Source of the DNA: Alectoria sarmentosa
Taxonomy: Eukaryota; Ascomycota; Lecanoromycetes; Lecanorales; Parmeliaceae
Direction of reading: 5' to 3'
Assembly: GCA_009733775.1 (NCBI GenBank)
Contig: WOGZ01000037.1
Coordinates: 1-64,000, forward strand
Length of the DNA: 64,000 bases
The position numbers and the translations under genes were made by a program. Each line of letters starts with the position of its first letter. The first letter of the stretch is position 1. Positions 48,029-58,726 of this stretch are shown in pieces. The notes beneath the pieces are model-generated. The model was not told where the DNA came from. It worked only from the letters and a program-made list of their open reading frames with translations, and made no database searches.

Positions 48029-48856
48029 TCACTTGGTCTCAAACGCCTCCTCCCTCTTCTTCCCCTCAAGCTCTTCCTCCTCAATTTCCAACTCTCTCAA
48101 CTCCCCACTCCCCACATCATAGACCAATCCATGCACCACAACGCCTCTCTCCCGCATCCCATCAATCACCTCCGCATTCTCCTTGAGCGTCTGCACGCCC
48201 TGCCTCACGTTCGCCTCCACCAGCTTCACCGTGCGCTCCTTATCACTCAGTCCCTCCTTATCCCACGCGGGCTTATTCTCCGCCCTTAACTTCCTCAACG
48301 GCGTCAACCACGCATCAATGAGACCCAACTTTTGGTTCGCCAGCGCCGCATTGACACCCCCGCAGCTCGTATGTCCGCACACGACGATGTGCATCACCTT
48401 TAGATGCGCGACGGCGTAGGCAATGACGCTCTGGCTGTTGATGTCGGTGGAGGGCAGTATGTTTGCGATGTTGCGGTGGACGAAGACGTCACCGGGTTTG
48501 AGACCGAGGACGGTGGTTTCAGGGATACGGGAGTCGGAGCAGCCGATCCAGAGGATTTGAGGCTTTTGGCCGGACGCGAGGGTGGGAAAGAGGTCCGGTT
48601 GGTCGCTGGCTGTCGCTTGGGCCCATTGTTTGTTTTGGTGGAGGGCGAGTTTGAAGGTGTCTGAGAGCAGTAGAAATGCTTTGTTAGCTGTGTGGTGTGT
48701 GGAAATGAGGACGAGCAGGTTGAGGGTGTTACTTTTGTTTCCTAAGCCGGGCGATTGCGAGAATAATCTGGCAGAAGGATGGGCAAGGAGTGAAGAACGA
48801 AGGGCAGCAGGCAGTCTGTAGATAGCAGAGCGGAGGTACATACTAGTGTCAGCCAT
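48029..48856 (-). CDS. Beta-carbonic anhydrase, mitochondrial
   Basis: Two exons, 48733-48856 and 48029-48660, 251 residues. It interconverts CO2 and bicarbonate; in yeast the homologue is Nce103. Visible: an N-terminal Arg/Ser/Leu-rich presequence (LRSAIYRLPAALRSSLLAHP) suggesting mitochondrial import, the zinc and active-site motif CSDSR (Cys82, Asp84, Arg86 after splicing), VHRNIANI, and HTSCGG with the other zinc ligands (His138, Cys141). The 72-nt intron (GTAACA...CTCTCAG, with a GCTAAC branch) is a multiple of three and has no stop, so an unspliced reading also gives a full protein with 24 extra residues. I favour splicing because the insert (NLLVLISTHHTANKAFLLLS) lies just before the conserved TFKLALHQNKQWA. 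Confidence 0.93.
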   Translation of the reverse strand: MADTSMYLRSAIYRLPAALRSSLLAHPSARLFSQSPGLGNKSNTLNLLVLISTHHTANKAFLLLSDTFKLALHQNKQWAQATASDQPDLFPTLASGQKPQILWIGCSDSRIPETTVLGLKPGDVFVHRNIANILPSTDINSQSVIAYAVAHLKVMHIVVCGHTSCGGVNAALANQKLGLIDAWLTPLRKLRAENKPAWDKEGLSDKERTVKLVEANVRQGVQTLKENAEVIDGMRERGVVVHGLVYDVGSGELRELEIEEEELEGKKREEAFETK

Positions 48857-49535
48857 GGTTGACCTTGGCTGAAATTGTCGAGGTGGACTTTCGGGTAGTC
48901 GAGGAAATTTTTTGCGGTCTCACTCTTGGGCTAAAAAGTGAGGCGATAGCGTACACTATCGTATGCAGGAAGATAAGAACCAAGAGGACCTGAGCTTTCA
49001 AGTAAGAGCAACTTTCAGAAGCACGAGCAGTTGTACGTAAGAGTTGAAGAAGACTTGAAGAAGAAGAAGAACAGGGACTTGTTTTATAGACATACATACA
49101 AGCATACAAGGAGAAAGACCGAGGAGAAACAGCCATGGCAGACATGGTGAAATGGTGAAGTGGAGAGATAAAGCCGCAGCTAGATGATAGGATGAAAGGA
49201 TCATCTGGATCACTGAGCCCCACGTCGCGTTGAAGGAAGTGCATAGCTATGTTGGCGACTAACATGTAGTCGTGAGACAGTTTGTCGCATTTCTATGTGA
49301 GAGGTGCATCGTGCTTCACTCCTTGAAGAGGGAAAGTTGTACTAGACTACAATAGTCTCCTTGTTGTTTGGGTCGCCAATTTCTTCCCCGCATTTTGGAC
49401 CCCCAATGTTGGAGATGGTCTAAAAGACGCATGCAGGTCATCTATCAACATGTGAGAAATCATACTACTCCACTACGGTATCTACATTCAACTGATCGCC
49501 AAAGTCTGCATCGCCTGAGCAACATGCGCAGCTTT
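48857..49535. promoter_or_regulatory. Intergenic, 680 bases
   Basis: Promoter of the carbonic anhydrase and 3' flank of the ARMH3-like gene. It holds a short GAAGAA-type purine tract near 49046-49075. No gene is recognised. Confidence 0.45.
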
Positions 49536-51839
49536 CTAAGACGCCCGCAGCAGCTTCTTAGTGTCCTCAACCCCTACCCTGGCCACTCGTTTCAACATGC
49601 TTCTTTCATCTCCTTCTCTGAATCTATCCCACCGATCCAATCCTTCCGTAGCTGGTAGACTCAGACTATCGTAGCCTTGTCGAACAACCTTGCTCACTTC
49701 CCTTGGGCTCATGTTATTGCCCATGTGCCCTTTACCCTTCTCAGCTTCGACCAGGTCGTGATAATGAGCTGCGATCTGGATGAGGACATCGATCGGTGCG
49801 GTCGTTGCACCATTCGACGTAGCGCTAAGACTTTCGCTTGGCAGCATAAGATGCATGTGGAAAGCCTTCTGGAAGCGAGAGAGATAGTTGCCGGCTTCGA
49901 CAAGCTTGTAGAACAGGTCATCGTAAGCGGCTGGATCAGGAAGAAATGATTCTCCCGAGGTGACAGCTAGCGCGAGAGTGGCAAGAAAAGGATTGATGAG
50001 TAGACGGAGATCTGGGTCCTGAACTGTAAGCGAAGGCGCGTACGTTGTTAGGAAGCGGAGGAAGGAGAGAAGAGTCTGCCACAGAAGCGGCCAGTGATAC
50101 GTGAGCCGTGTGCGGGTGAAAGCAAGGTACGAAAGTAATCGATGAATGAGACCGATGCAGGATATGTACAACGGTATATCGAGGTGGCGGCGAAGGTTGT
50201 GGTTGATAGTGTCCACGAGTATGTCGAGAATTGGGGCCGCTGCAGGGCGAGGTTTCGGTGTTGCAGGGAGGAATGGTTGGCGCTGCCGGCAGAGACGAAC
50301 AGCGAGTAAATTCTCAGGGTCGCATAAAATCCTACATAAAGCCAGATCTTCGATAATGATGCGGAGGATCAAGAAGTTTAATAGCGCGTAGGTTGTAGCT
50401 CTAAGGGAGCGGTAGGCGTGATGAACGAGGTAGGATGTGTAAGACAGAAATGCGCCAAAAGGCGCTTCCACCGTCTTGGAAGTAGATGTACAAGTGACCA
50501 ATTTGGAACAGAAGATTTTGTTAGCATTCGTGAAATCGTAGACTCCCAGCAGGACAGCGGCACCATGACTCGGTCTGCGAACTACTCAGTATCAAGCGCT
50601 CACGAAGGATTCATCTACAGATCTTACAAGATGGCGAATCCTTCCTTCAGCTCTTCGGCGTTTGGTCGTGTAGGTGCTGCTGCTTTACTAGGGGCAAGCA
50701 CACCGAGGCCAATGTATGCCAAGGTGCTGCCGACCGTCCAGCCTTCGGCAACATCCTCCTGTACAGTAACGTAGGAATTCCTAAATTGGGAGCATGCAGA
50801 GCCTATTCCTTGCGCAATCTTCTGTATTGCACTCTCATTGACAAAGTCTTCAAGCCGTAGCCGATAGGGATTTCGAAACTCAAATTTGTTGTAATTTGCT
50901 AGCAATCCCAGGAGAAGAAAAGGCTTGAAAACTAGCTCGGAACCATCAGAATCTTGTATAGACTACGAGGATGTAAGCAAGTAGCCTCTATAGCTGAAAC
51001 ATCCCAACGTAAGAAAATCGATCGGTCCATTTCGTTAAACTCGGCTAGTGGTGAAATTCTGAAGGTCATTGAAGAAAGATAAGGACAATGACCGGTGAAC
51101 TTGATAGACAGAGCAAAGCGTTTATACACACCTTCATTAAAGCTGGAAACAGGTCTCTGTGGGCAAAATATGATACGAGACTTGTCTGATATGCCCCAGA
51201 AGTCAATGATAGAGCAACATTGATAGCCTTGCTGCGAACCTCCGCTATAACATCTCAGCTTCCTCCGAAGATAGCCATTGGATCTTGAGCACCTACCGGA
51301 TCTTCCAGTGCGTATGATGCTTTCGATGGCGTTTGCGAAATCGAAGAAGACAGCATCGACCTCGTCAAGACCAGCAAGCAAAGTGATGATGTCGGCACTT
51401 GGATTGGTGTAACGCTTCGTCAAGATTATCCCTAAGAAGACTGTCAAAGTCTGAATCGGTAAGTGTCAAATATGGGTGCAAGAAGAGCTCAAATCACATA
51501 CATCAAGTGCGTTTTCGTCTGACGGAGCTCTTCCGTCTTTGACTTGAGAGACTGCACGTACAAAAAGCTGTTGAGTCTCATGCTGGAATATGGTTAGCTT
51601 GTGAAAAGTGCGGTTTCTGGGACGCTTACTTGAAGATGTAGCAGGTCATTCGTAGTCAACCTATCTAGCCTTCGTTCTAGACCTGCTTTGTCTGGTCGAA
51701 GAAGGAAGAACTCGCCCCAGAAGCCATCTGAGTACACCAAGTCCTCATCATCTTGTTTAAAGATGTCGTCGTAAAGCCCAATGATCTTAGGCTGAAATGA
51801 GCTTGGTCTGGCTTGCTGGGTCAGAGGCGACACTTCCAT
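49536..51839 (-). CDS. ARMH3/DUF1741 armadillo-like protein
   Basis: Six exons: 51630-51839, 51502-51582, 51297-51450, 51132-51244, 50628-50962 and 49536-50574; 643 residues. Each join was checked for frame and for family-like sequence. The protein resembles human ARMH3 (C10orf76) and its fungal homologues, which carry the DUF1741 C-terminal domain; in animals it acts at the Golgi with PI4KB and GBF1. Visible: SFQPKIIGLYDDIFKQ near the start, SDGFWGEFFLLRPD, LTVFLGIILTKRYTNPSADI, EVRSKAINVALSLTSGAYQT, FLLLGLLANYNKFEFRNPYR, and a Leu-rich helical C-terminal half ending VARVGVEDTKKLLRAS. Introns are 47, 51, 52, 169 and 53 nt. The 169-nt intron might hide a tiny exon, but the direct join (ALMK to SIQDSDGSELV) fits the family. 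Confidence 0.88.
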
Positions 51840-52427
51840 TCTTCAAAAAACCCTAGATGCTAGTACGGAGGGATACAAATTCAGCTACCAGCTCGATCCA
51901 TTAAATGCTGTACAGACTTTGGAACCATAAATCACGGTTTTCCTATCGGAGTACTTCGTCTGCAACAGAGGGTGAACAACGCAAAGCCCGTCGACTACTT
52001 AGACAAAGAACGAAAGCGTTGCCCTATTTAGACTACAAGGCTATGAGAGCGTTCGACGCAAAGGTAACAGTCTCAAGAAAGACAGTGAGCTGATAACATG
52101 AGCGCGAAAGCGGTTTTCGATCTACCCATTTTAGAACAAAATGGTAAAGGAATAAAAAGCTCGTCAGGCTGCACTTTCTCTCCGTAGTGGCCAATATTAT
52201 AGTGCGAGTAATCATGTGTATGCTGATTGGCTGAAGGCAGGCCTTTTGTCAGCACGGCAAATTCCGGCCTAGAAAATCCGATAGCGATGTTGGAGATGTG
52301 AATTTCATTCTATTACTTCATTCCTCGAGGGATCCATTTCCATATTTGTTTTTGACGACCCTCATGTCTTTTCTCAGAGATCGGTGCTCACAGCGTTGAT
52401 CTACCATTCACTTTTTACATCAACGAC
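51840..52427. promoter_or_regulatory. Divergent intergenic region, 588 bases
   Basis: Shared upstream region of the ARMH3-like gene (minus) and Isa1 (plus). An inverted CCAAT (ATTGG) lies near 52226. No other feature is recognised. Confidence 0.45.
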
Positions 52428-53253
52428 ATGTCTCTACAGCGCTGCACCCAAACTCTGACATCACCCTCCTACAGCGTCTTCTTTTTAAGATTCGCCTCTA
52501 CCGTGGCCGTAAATACGAAAAGCTCAGGCCGGCTGAGTCCCTCCAACCTTCGCTACTGCAACCATGCACAATATCACACCAGAAGGAGTCTCTCCACCGC
52601 AACAGAATACCATCCCCGTTCCCTAGACTCCGGTCCGCCGCCACCTCGTAACACAAACATCCCAGATACATCTATAGCAGGCATTTCGCCAGAAGTCAAC
52701 AACAGGAGACCTCCCCGTCTACCAGGCCAATACGAATCGTCTTCCAAGTCCAATCAGCCAGAGAAGCAAAGTATCAGCATCACAGAAACAGAGGCGCAAA
52801 AATCAAAGCCCGTCACCTACACACCGTTCACTTCTCCCTCCGTTGATAAATCAAAACGACCTTCAAAGCTGCGTCCTCGGAAAGCAGCCATGTCTCTCAC
52901 ACCTTCCGCTACCGAGCACCTGCAGCAATTGCTTGAGCTTCCGGAGCCAAAGCTCATAAGAGTGGGGGTGAAGAACAGAGGATGCTCGGGGCTAGCATAC
53001 CATCTCGAGTACGTGGACAAGGCTGGGAAATTCGATGAGGCGGTAGAGCAGGACGGGGTCAAAGTGTTGATCGATAGCAAGGCGCTCTTCAGCATTATTG
53101 GTAGTGAGATGGACTGGGTTGAGGATAAGTTGAGCCAAAGATTTGTGTTTAGGAATCCGAACATCAGTGAGTCTTCTATAAGAACTACCATTGGATATGC
53201 ACTAATGAATTTTAGAGGAACAATGCGGTTGCGGGGAATCATTCATGGTCTGA
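52428..53253 (+). CDS. ISA1: Mitochondrial iron-sulfur assembly protein Isa1
   Basis: Two exons, 52428-53166 and 53216-53253, 258 residues. Isa1, with Isa2 and Iba57, matures [4Fe-4S] clusters in the mitochondrial matrix. Visible: a long Ser/Arg/Thr-rich N-terminal region (about 150 residues) with a mitochondrial presequence, then the A-type carrier domain: MSLTPSATEHLQQLLELPEP, VGVKNRGCSGLAYHLEYV with the first conserved Cys, LFSIIGSEMDWVEDKLSQRF, and the C-terminal NPNIKEQCGCGESFMV, which gives the last two Cys (CGC). That tail appears only after removing a 49-nt intron (GTGAGT...TTTTAG, ACTAAT branch); the unspliced frame loses both Cys. It converges on the Dabb-domain gene with 152 bases between. 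Confidence 0.95.
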
Positions 53254-53405
53254 TGCAACTTTCTTGCAGCATAGCGTCCAGCGTTTCAGCGGCATTATAT
53301 ACCGGAGTTATGAGAATATAATGTTTCATGAAAAAACATTAGAATGACCATCTGTCACCCTCATCGCTGCCAAAACGACACCCTTCCTTTGCCGCCCGCT
53401 CTCCC

Positions 53406-53970
53406 TCAATACACACCCGGAGTATAATCTACCACCCCCTTCCTGTCCACCAATCCCGTAATGAGCTTCTTAAACTCCAAATGTGCCGGATCCTCGTTCA
53501 CATAATACTTCAGGTCCTCCTCACTGGCAAACTCCACCACGAACCCGTGCGAAAAATCCGCCTGCTACCTCTTTAACCAGCAGCTCCGTGCCACGAACCA
53601 CCACACAGGCGCGCCAAGGCTGGATAGATAGGAAGGAGGGTCTGAAGGACAGAGCATACCTTGAATGCTTCAGTGCTGATCTGCCGCCCACCGGAGGAAG
53701 CCGTGATGTAGGGGTTCTTGGACGTGGGGTGGACGCAATGGTTGCGTAGGTTGACCATGCGATCGCACGCCTGTCGGGACTCAGCTAGGCTCTCAAGCTT
53801 TTCCTTCCATGCAGCCAGCAAAGGGGGGCATCTACGTCTTGGATGGCCGAAGGCTCGGTTGAGGGTTTGAACTAAGCATGTTTGTCAGATTGGAAATGCC
53901 GAGAGCTACCGGGGGAAAGAGGTGGGAGCGCTTCTTTTACATTGAACATGACGACGTGGATGATGGCCAT
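53406..53970 (-). CDS. Stress-responsive A/B-barrel (Dabb) domain protein, possible one-base error
   Basis: The gene has a spliced N-terminus: exon 53941-53970 (MAIIHVVMFN), a 69-nt intron, exon from 53871 (FKPSTEPSAIQD). After a problem segment it continues WKEKLESLAESRQACDRMVN and ITASSGGRQISTEAFK to 53660, then a 95-nt intron, then 53406-53564 (QADFSHGFVVEFASEEDLKY to DYTPGVY). Together they form a small ferredoxin-like Dabb domain, usually a dimeric enzyme or stress protein; no substrate is known. Between SAIQD and WKEKL the frame shifts by one at a run of six C on the coding strand (about 53822-53827). One extra C would give an uninterrupted exon, so an assembly indel is likely. A 44-nt intron from 53835 with a poor GAG acceptor would also restore the frame. 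Confidence 0.78.
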
Positions 53971-54315
53971 GGTCGCGGTTTTTGGGTTTTGAGGATTGGA
54001 GGGGAAGATAGTCGACGTTTGGACAGAGGGACTGAGTAGAACAACGGTGCCACGCAATCGACTCGCTGTTTACCGAGGTAGCATAAGTAAGTGCGTGACA
54101 CTTGATGAACATCGGTTAGCAAACCTTCAACGGGATGACGTCTTCTTGCATACCGCATGTGAAATGGCGCTCTCATTCTACTCCGTACAAATTGAACGTT
54201 TAAACGCCAAGGTAATTTCTGATTCGGCACAGGAAATTGTATGTTCATTGCTATCAACCTGATGGCAAGCATCCACCCTTTTGAGTCGAATGAGACAACG
54301 TAGCCTGGTAATATC

Positions 54316-55366
54316 CTACTGCTTCTCTACAAATCCCAGAACCTTCCTCACAAAATCTACCGGATTTTCCTCCGCAAGCCACTGAATGAATTCGGAGTCA
54401 GAAAGTCTCTTTTGGGATCGTATTGGAGTTGCGGAACAGGTCCCGGGAGTTCTTTCGTTCCCAAGATAAGTCTTGCAAGTCCAAATGCATAACGAATCAG
54501 GAATAAATAGCTCAGAAAAGATAACTCACATGCCCGCTTCCCTCCACAATGTCCATCTCAACATTGCTATACATCTCACTAGCCATCTCCAACGCATTTG
54601 CTGTCAAGAAAACATGCTCCCCGCACAAAACCATCGACCTGACCTCGACCTTACCACTCCTCTTCAACCACTCTTGATTATGCACCGCATCCGTGTCGAA
54701 CATCCTATAGACGTGGAATGCGCTTCTCAAGGCCCCAGGCATTGAATATTGCGTAGTATAGAAATCCAGATCCTCGTTCGAGAACGCCGCAGGGTTCTGG
54801 CTTAGACGATCGTAGAAGTGCTTGAGGTAGATTTTCTCTTTGCCAGAGACAAGGGCGACGGCAATGTCGGATTGGGCTTGAAAGTCGAAATGCCAGAGGG
54901 GAGCCGTATGTTTTGTGTCCTCATAGAGGTTTGTCCCTGGGAGAGGACATTCGCCCCATATGACACTGGCCACGTGGGAAGGAAATTGAACTACATACGC
55001 ATGGGCGATCATTCCCCCAATGTCATGCCCCACGACGTGGATCGGCTCTTTGACCCCCACGTGCTCTGTCACCAGCTTATACAAGTCCTGTGCAAGCACG
55101 TCCTTGGTGTAGCCATCAGGCGGGTGGGACGAGTACCCGGCACCGCGGTAGTCTGGGACTATGACTCGATAGCCGGCTTCAGCGAGGGGGACAGTGGCAT
55201 GGCGGAATTGGTAGGATGTCTCTGGGAAGCCGTGGATGAGGAGAATGGTACCCTTAGGCTTGCCAGAGGTTGGAAGACAATCTATATAGTGGATACGGAT
55301 CTCCGGGTCGGCTTGCTGGAGCCATATTTGGCGGTGGTGGGGGGCGGGAGTGGTTTGGGATGCCAT
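54316..55366 (-). CDS. Alpha/beta hydrolase, epoxide-hydrolase-like
   Basis: Two exons, 54530-55366 and 54316-54381, 300 residues. The fold is the alpha/beta hydrolase of the soluble epoxide hydrolase/haloalkane dehalogenase type. Visible: HGFPE at residues 45-49 (oxyanion loop), DYRGAGYSS, the nucleophile elbow VGHDIGG with Asp115, a cap region with PGALRSAFHVYR, and the catalytic His at residue 279 (VEGSGHWLAEENP). The His-Trp junction exists only after removing a 148-nt intron (GTGAGT...TTCAG); the second exon codes 21 residues ending LGFVEKQ. An Asp nucleophile favours epoxide hydrolysis over esterase activity; the acid residue is not obvious (GEHVFL in place of a usual Asp). There is no signal peptide, so it is probably cytosolic. 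Confidence 0.9.
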
Positions 55367-55802
55367 TGTTATTGTCGTTGAGGACGAGGGGGGGTCATCT
55401 ATCTGTGAAGGGATGGTGGTGTCTTGCCTGTTTATGTATACCGTGGATTAAGTTCGTAAGGCATGACGCTCGAGTGACGCACATGACGCACATAAAGCGG
55501 CACCCGAGCGTCACTTCAGCGTCATTTGAAGGCGCGATGTGCGAAACCATGTTAGTGTCTCTAGCTGGAAAGTGTTCAGAGGGTACATATAAGTTTATCT
55601 CGACTGAGCCCTGTGGATGATGAATATCAATGCTTCAGGCGAGCTTGCACAGCGCACACGCCTTTGGCGCTAGCTGCGATCTAGCGTCCTTCATCCCGAC
55701 CACTTTATATTTGAGGAATGGACGTCGAACATTATTGATGGAAGAATATCTTCCAATTTACCTCGTTTATCCTGCCCCTGATTGCATAAGACTTGTATGA
55801 AA
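55367..55802. other. Intergenic, 436 bases
   Basis: Upstream of the hydrolase gene and of the monooxygenase relic. It contains short TGACGC-type words around 55470-55530 (GTGACGCACATGACGCAC, GAGCGTCACTTCAGCGTCAT) but no gene. Confidence 0.4.
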
Positions 55803-56995
55803 TGATGATTTTCCCAGTTTCTGACATGGTCGTTGCCTTCGGCGGTTTCTCTGGCGTAGCTGCAGCCAATGTTTACCTAAAGATTCACCATGGATGCCGA
55901 CTTCTCAATCTCATTCTGGAGCAAGACAGCTGTCTGCGTGGAGTCATTCGTCTGCCAGACGATCAAACTTACTAAAACTGCTTCAAGGACAGTCATGCTG
56001 CTCGGTCATTGGGAATATACGTGGATATAAATAGCTTCGCTGGTCAAAAGCTTGCGTGGTAGAATCAATTCAGCTTCTAGATACGTACGATCAGGCAATC
56101 GGATGGTAAACGGGTGATGTCCGGCGAAGATGATGCCCAAAGCTCTATCAAGTTTCGTATGTCAAGATTGATGATTGCTAGTGGCCTCGAGTCTTCACGG
56201 AATATGCCTGGTCTTTTTGGCAGGAAGACATTCCAACCGCCAATAACAATCTTCTCTTCCGCAAAGATCAAGGACGTCATTATACTAGAAGGAGTCACAT
56301 CCGCAACAGATATGGTGTACGAATCCGTCAAAGCCTGAAAGACCGTATCATGGGTCATCTGAGCATCGGGGACTGGTTTTGGGTACTTTGATTCGCCAAA
56401 AGAAAAAATGCTCTATGACAATGCGTTCGACGTTAGCTCTAACAGGGTGACTTCTATCTCGATACCGTCGATATTGGATCTTGACAATTGGTAGATTCGA
56501 TTTCTACACAGCACCGAGCAAGGCTGAAGAGTTGCAGACGCAATTTGGATAGGTACCGACGATGGGACTCTGACGGAAGTAGAGATCGATGAGAGAAAGG
56601 GATTACTCCCGGGTTTCGAGTTAGTGAGACCTCAGGCACCCTTTGAATACTTCGTCCCGGCTATCTCCCAACTTGAGCAGTTGACTGTTCTGAAGGAGAA
56701 GAATTTAGCGAAACATGCACGCAGCCAAATCACATTTCCAAAGTATAGCAATACAGGAAGTACTCTACAGCTCATTGATGCAGGCTGGACCCTCTTTGTG
56801 AGTCAAGTGATGACCCCAACTGACATCTCCGCAACAACAGCGCTTGGCCCTAGGGGATCTTGCACCCGAAAAGTGGCCAGATCCCTCTTCCAACACCCTC
56901 CTCTTTTCTCACCAACTCTTGAGTTTCCAGCCAGCTACACCCACCTTCCTGACCATCTTCACTATAATCACAAATCAAGGCACGGATTCGCATGA
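55803..56995 (+). pseudogene. FAD-dependent monooxygenase (FMO-like) relic
   Basis: Translated pieces follow the order of fungal FMO-like monooxygenases. 55803-55975 reads an FAD-binding Rossmann motif (VVAFGGFSGVAAANVYL, then ILEQDSCLRGVI). After a gap and a frame change, 56114-56338 reads MIASGLESSRNMPGLFGRKT and DVIILEGVTSATDMVYESVK, the NADPH-binding part. The same frame continues after a TGA with KTVSWVI, a second TGA, ASGTGFGYFDSPKEKM, and then FLHSTEQG, a further stop, VADAIWIGTDD and GLLPGFELVRPQAPFEYFV to about 56680. At least four in-frame stops and one frameshift show that it is broken. Several stops could come from CGA or CAG by C-to-T change, as in repeat-induced mutation; I did not quantify this. 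The last part of the range is the same open frame with weak resemblance. Confidence 0.72.
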
Positions 56996-57023
56996 CCACA
57001 GAGAGAGAAGCTCACACTGACAA

Positions 57024-58036
57024 ATGGCGGCGCGTCCTTTTCTTTACTTAGATCCTGGAGTGCAAGCTCGATAGTAAGTACGATCGATTCCAAATACTCT
57101 CGTTCGCCGACATTTGCCAGCAATGGCCCTCAAAGCCCAGCATATGTGGTGTCGTTACACACCTTCAACGGTGCAGACAATGTAGATCCTATGAGATGGC
57201 TACGCAGCTTGGACGGCGTGAACATATGCGATTTAGCTGAAGCACATGGTCCAGAACACCTGGGAGAATGGGTTAGACTCGTTGACAGGCTTCTTGAAGG
57301 TCCTGCCGCCCACTGGGCAGATAGACATTCAAAAATCAGGTCCATTATCGGTACGGCATATCGACAACCCCACTTATTGACGAAAAGAGACGTCACGTAC
57401 GTGGTGGCCCAGATGCAAAAGCGATTCACGCCGCTATGTGACCATAATGGGTTTGGCCCCCTGCCACCCCTTCGCCAGGCCCCCGACGAGAACCTTGAAA
57501 GCTGTTACCGACGTGCCGAGGATTGGTTGCATACTCTACGCGGACTAGATCGCGGTGGAGGAGATCTCAATCAACTTACAGAAAAGCAATATTCGGAAGT
57601 CTACCTACTAACGGAAGAATACATCAATGGTCTTTATGACCAGCGTCTCCGACAACGCGTGCGTATCAACGGGTGTGTTCCTGACAACAAGTATTCACGG
57701 AGTCTTCTCGCAGTGCATGTGACAGCGGAAGCACAGGCGCTTGTGCTGAAGAGTGGTGCATGGTTGGCGAAAAATGGCAGATATCAGTCGGCCTTGAAAG
57801 ACAAGATTCGAGACGGCAGCGAGCTTCAGGAAGCTTCCTACGCTCCACCAAGGATTCAGGCGACCTATTTGGTGATAAAGCCATTCGCGAACTCGCTATC
57901 GCATATATTGGGAACGGTTCAAGCTCACGGAATCGGCGCGAGGTTAGAAGCAGAAAGCAGACGACTCAAAGGACTGTGCCGCTGGTTCTATTCTTCGAGT
58001 AGCGTTGGCTCTCAAGGGCCTGTGAACATGGACTAA
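57024..58036 (+). CDS. Stand-alone Gag-like protein A
   Basis: Two exons, 57024-57073 and 57121-58036, 321 residues; the intron is 47 nt with a perfect GTAAGT donor and TTTGCCAG acceptor. The N-terminus becomes MAARPFLYLDPGVQARYNGP. The core resembles the capsid-like part of retrotransposon Gag: HTFNGADNVDPMRWLRSLDG, VRLVDRLLEGPAAHWADR, QMQKRFTPL, ESCYRRAEDWLHTLRGL, and VYLLTEEYINGLYDQRLRQR. I see no CCHC knuckle, protease, reverse transcriptase or long terminal repeat. The paralogue at 58727-59697 has the same order of motifs. The intron and intact frame suggest a host gene, possibly domesticated. The Gag relation is pattern-based, not from a search. Confidence 0.7.
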
Positions 58037-58726
58037 GGATCATGCTGCTTGGGTCGCAATTCGAAGGAACAGTGAGACTGCAGCTTTCGGCGCTGCTTCC
58101 GCTATTTCGTTCGAGATAGAGATCAATGACAACCCGTAGGCCGTAGCATGTCAAAGGCTACCAGCACTTGCTGAAGTGAATTTGAATTCGAAAACCTCGA
58201 ATATGTACCAATTCACATTCTCTCGAAGCCGCAAGAGTCCCGAAGCCTGGCCCAATCCCCACAATGTTTGCCAAACTCTTTGTTGCTCGAGTTGAATTTG
58301 ATCATCTTACCAGCTTGACACCGGAAAACTTGTCAAATGTCACGCCTTGAATCCGAAAGCCTGTGCAACTCCATGCTAGTCGGTGTGTGAGAGTGAACAA
58401 ATTCTGATAGGAGAGAACCCAAGCGAAGTGAGAAACCCGTCAACAAAATTCTCGAGAGTTGCTCGTCGCCTGAACTTCATCCCACTCTACTTGATAAGTA
58501 CACGGACCGCGTTGTAGGGCCAAAGATCAAAGTCCTCCGACCCATAAAGTCTGAAGACCATCTTTGCTAGCCCTTCAGCATTAATCTTCTCATAACTTCA
58601 GGCTTTCTTCCCATCCAAGTTCACCTTCACAATCATTGACTCTGTCCGACAAGCGTCACGGACTTCTCAATAATCCATCAAACAACCTGTCAATTGGGAT
58701 CTCCATTGCTCCAGCACACAAAGAAA
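58037..58726. other. Spacer between the two Gag-like genes, 690 bases
   Basis: No open frame of note and no matching direct repeats at its ends that I could see. It should carry the terminator of the first and the promoter of the second gene. Confidence 0.45.
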
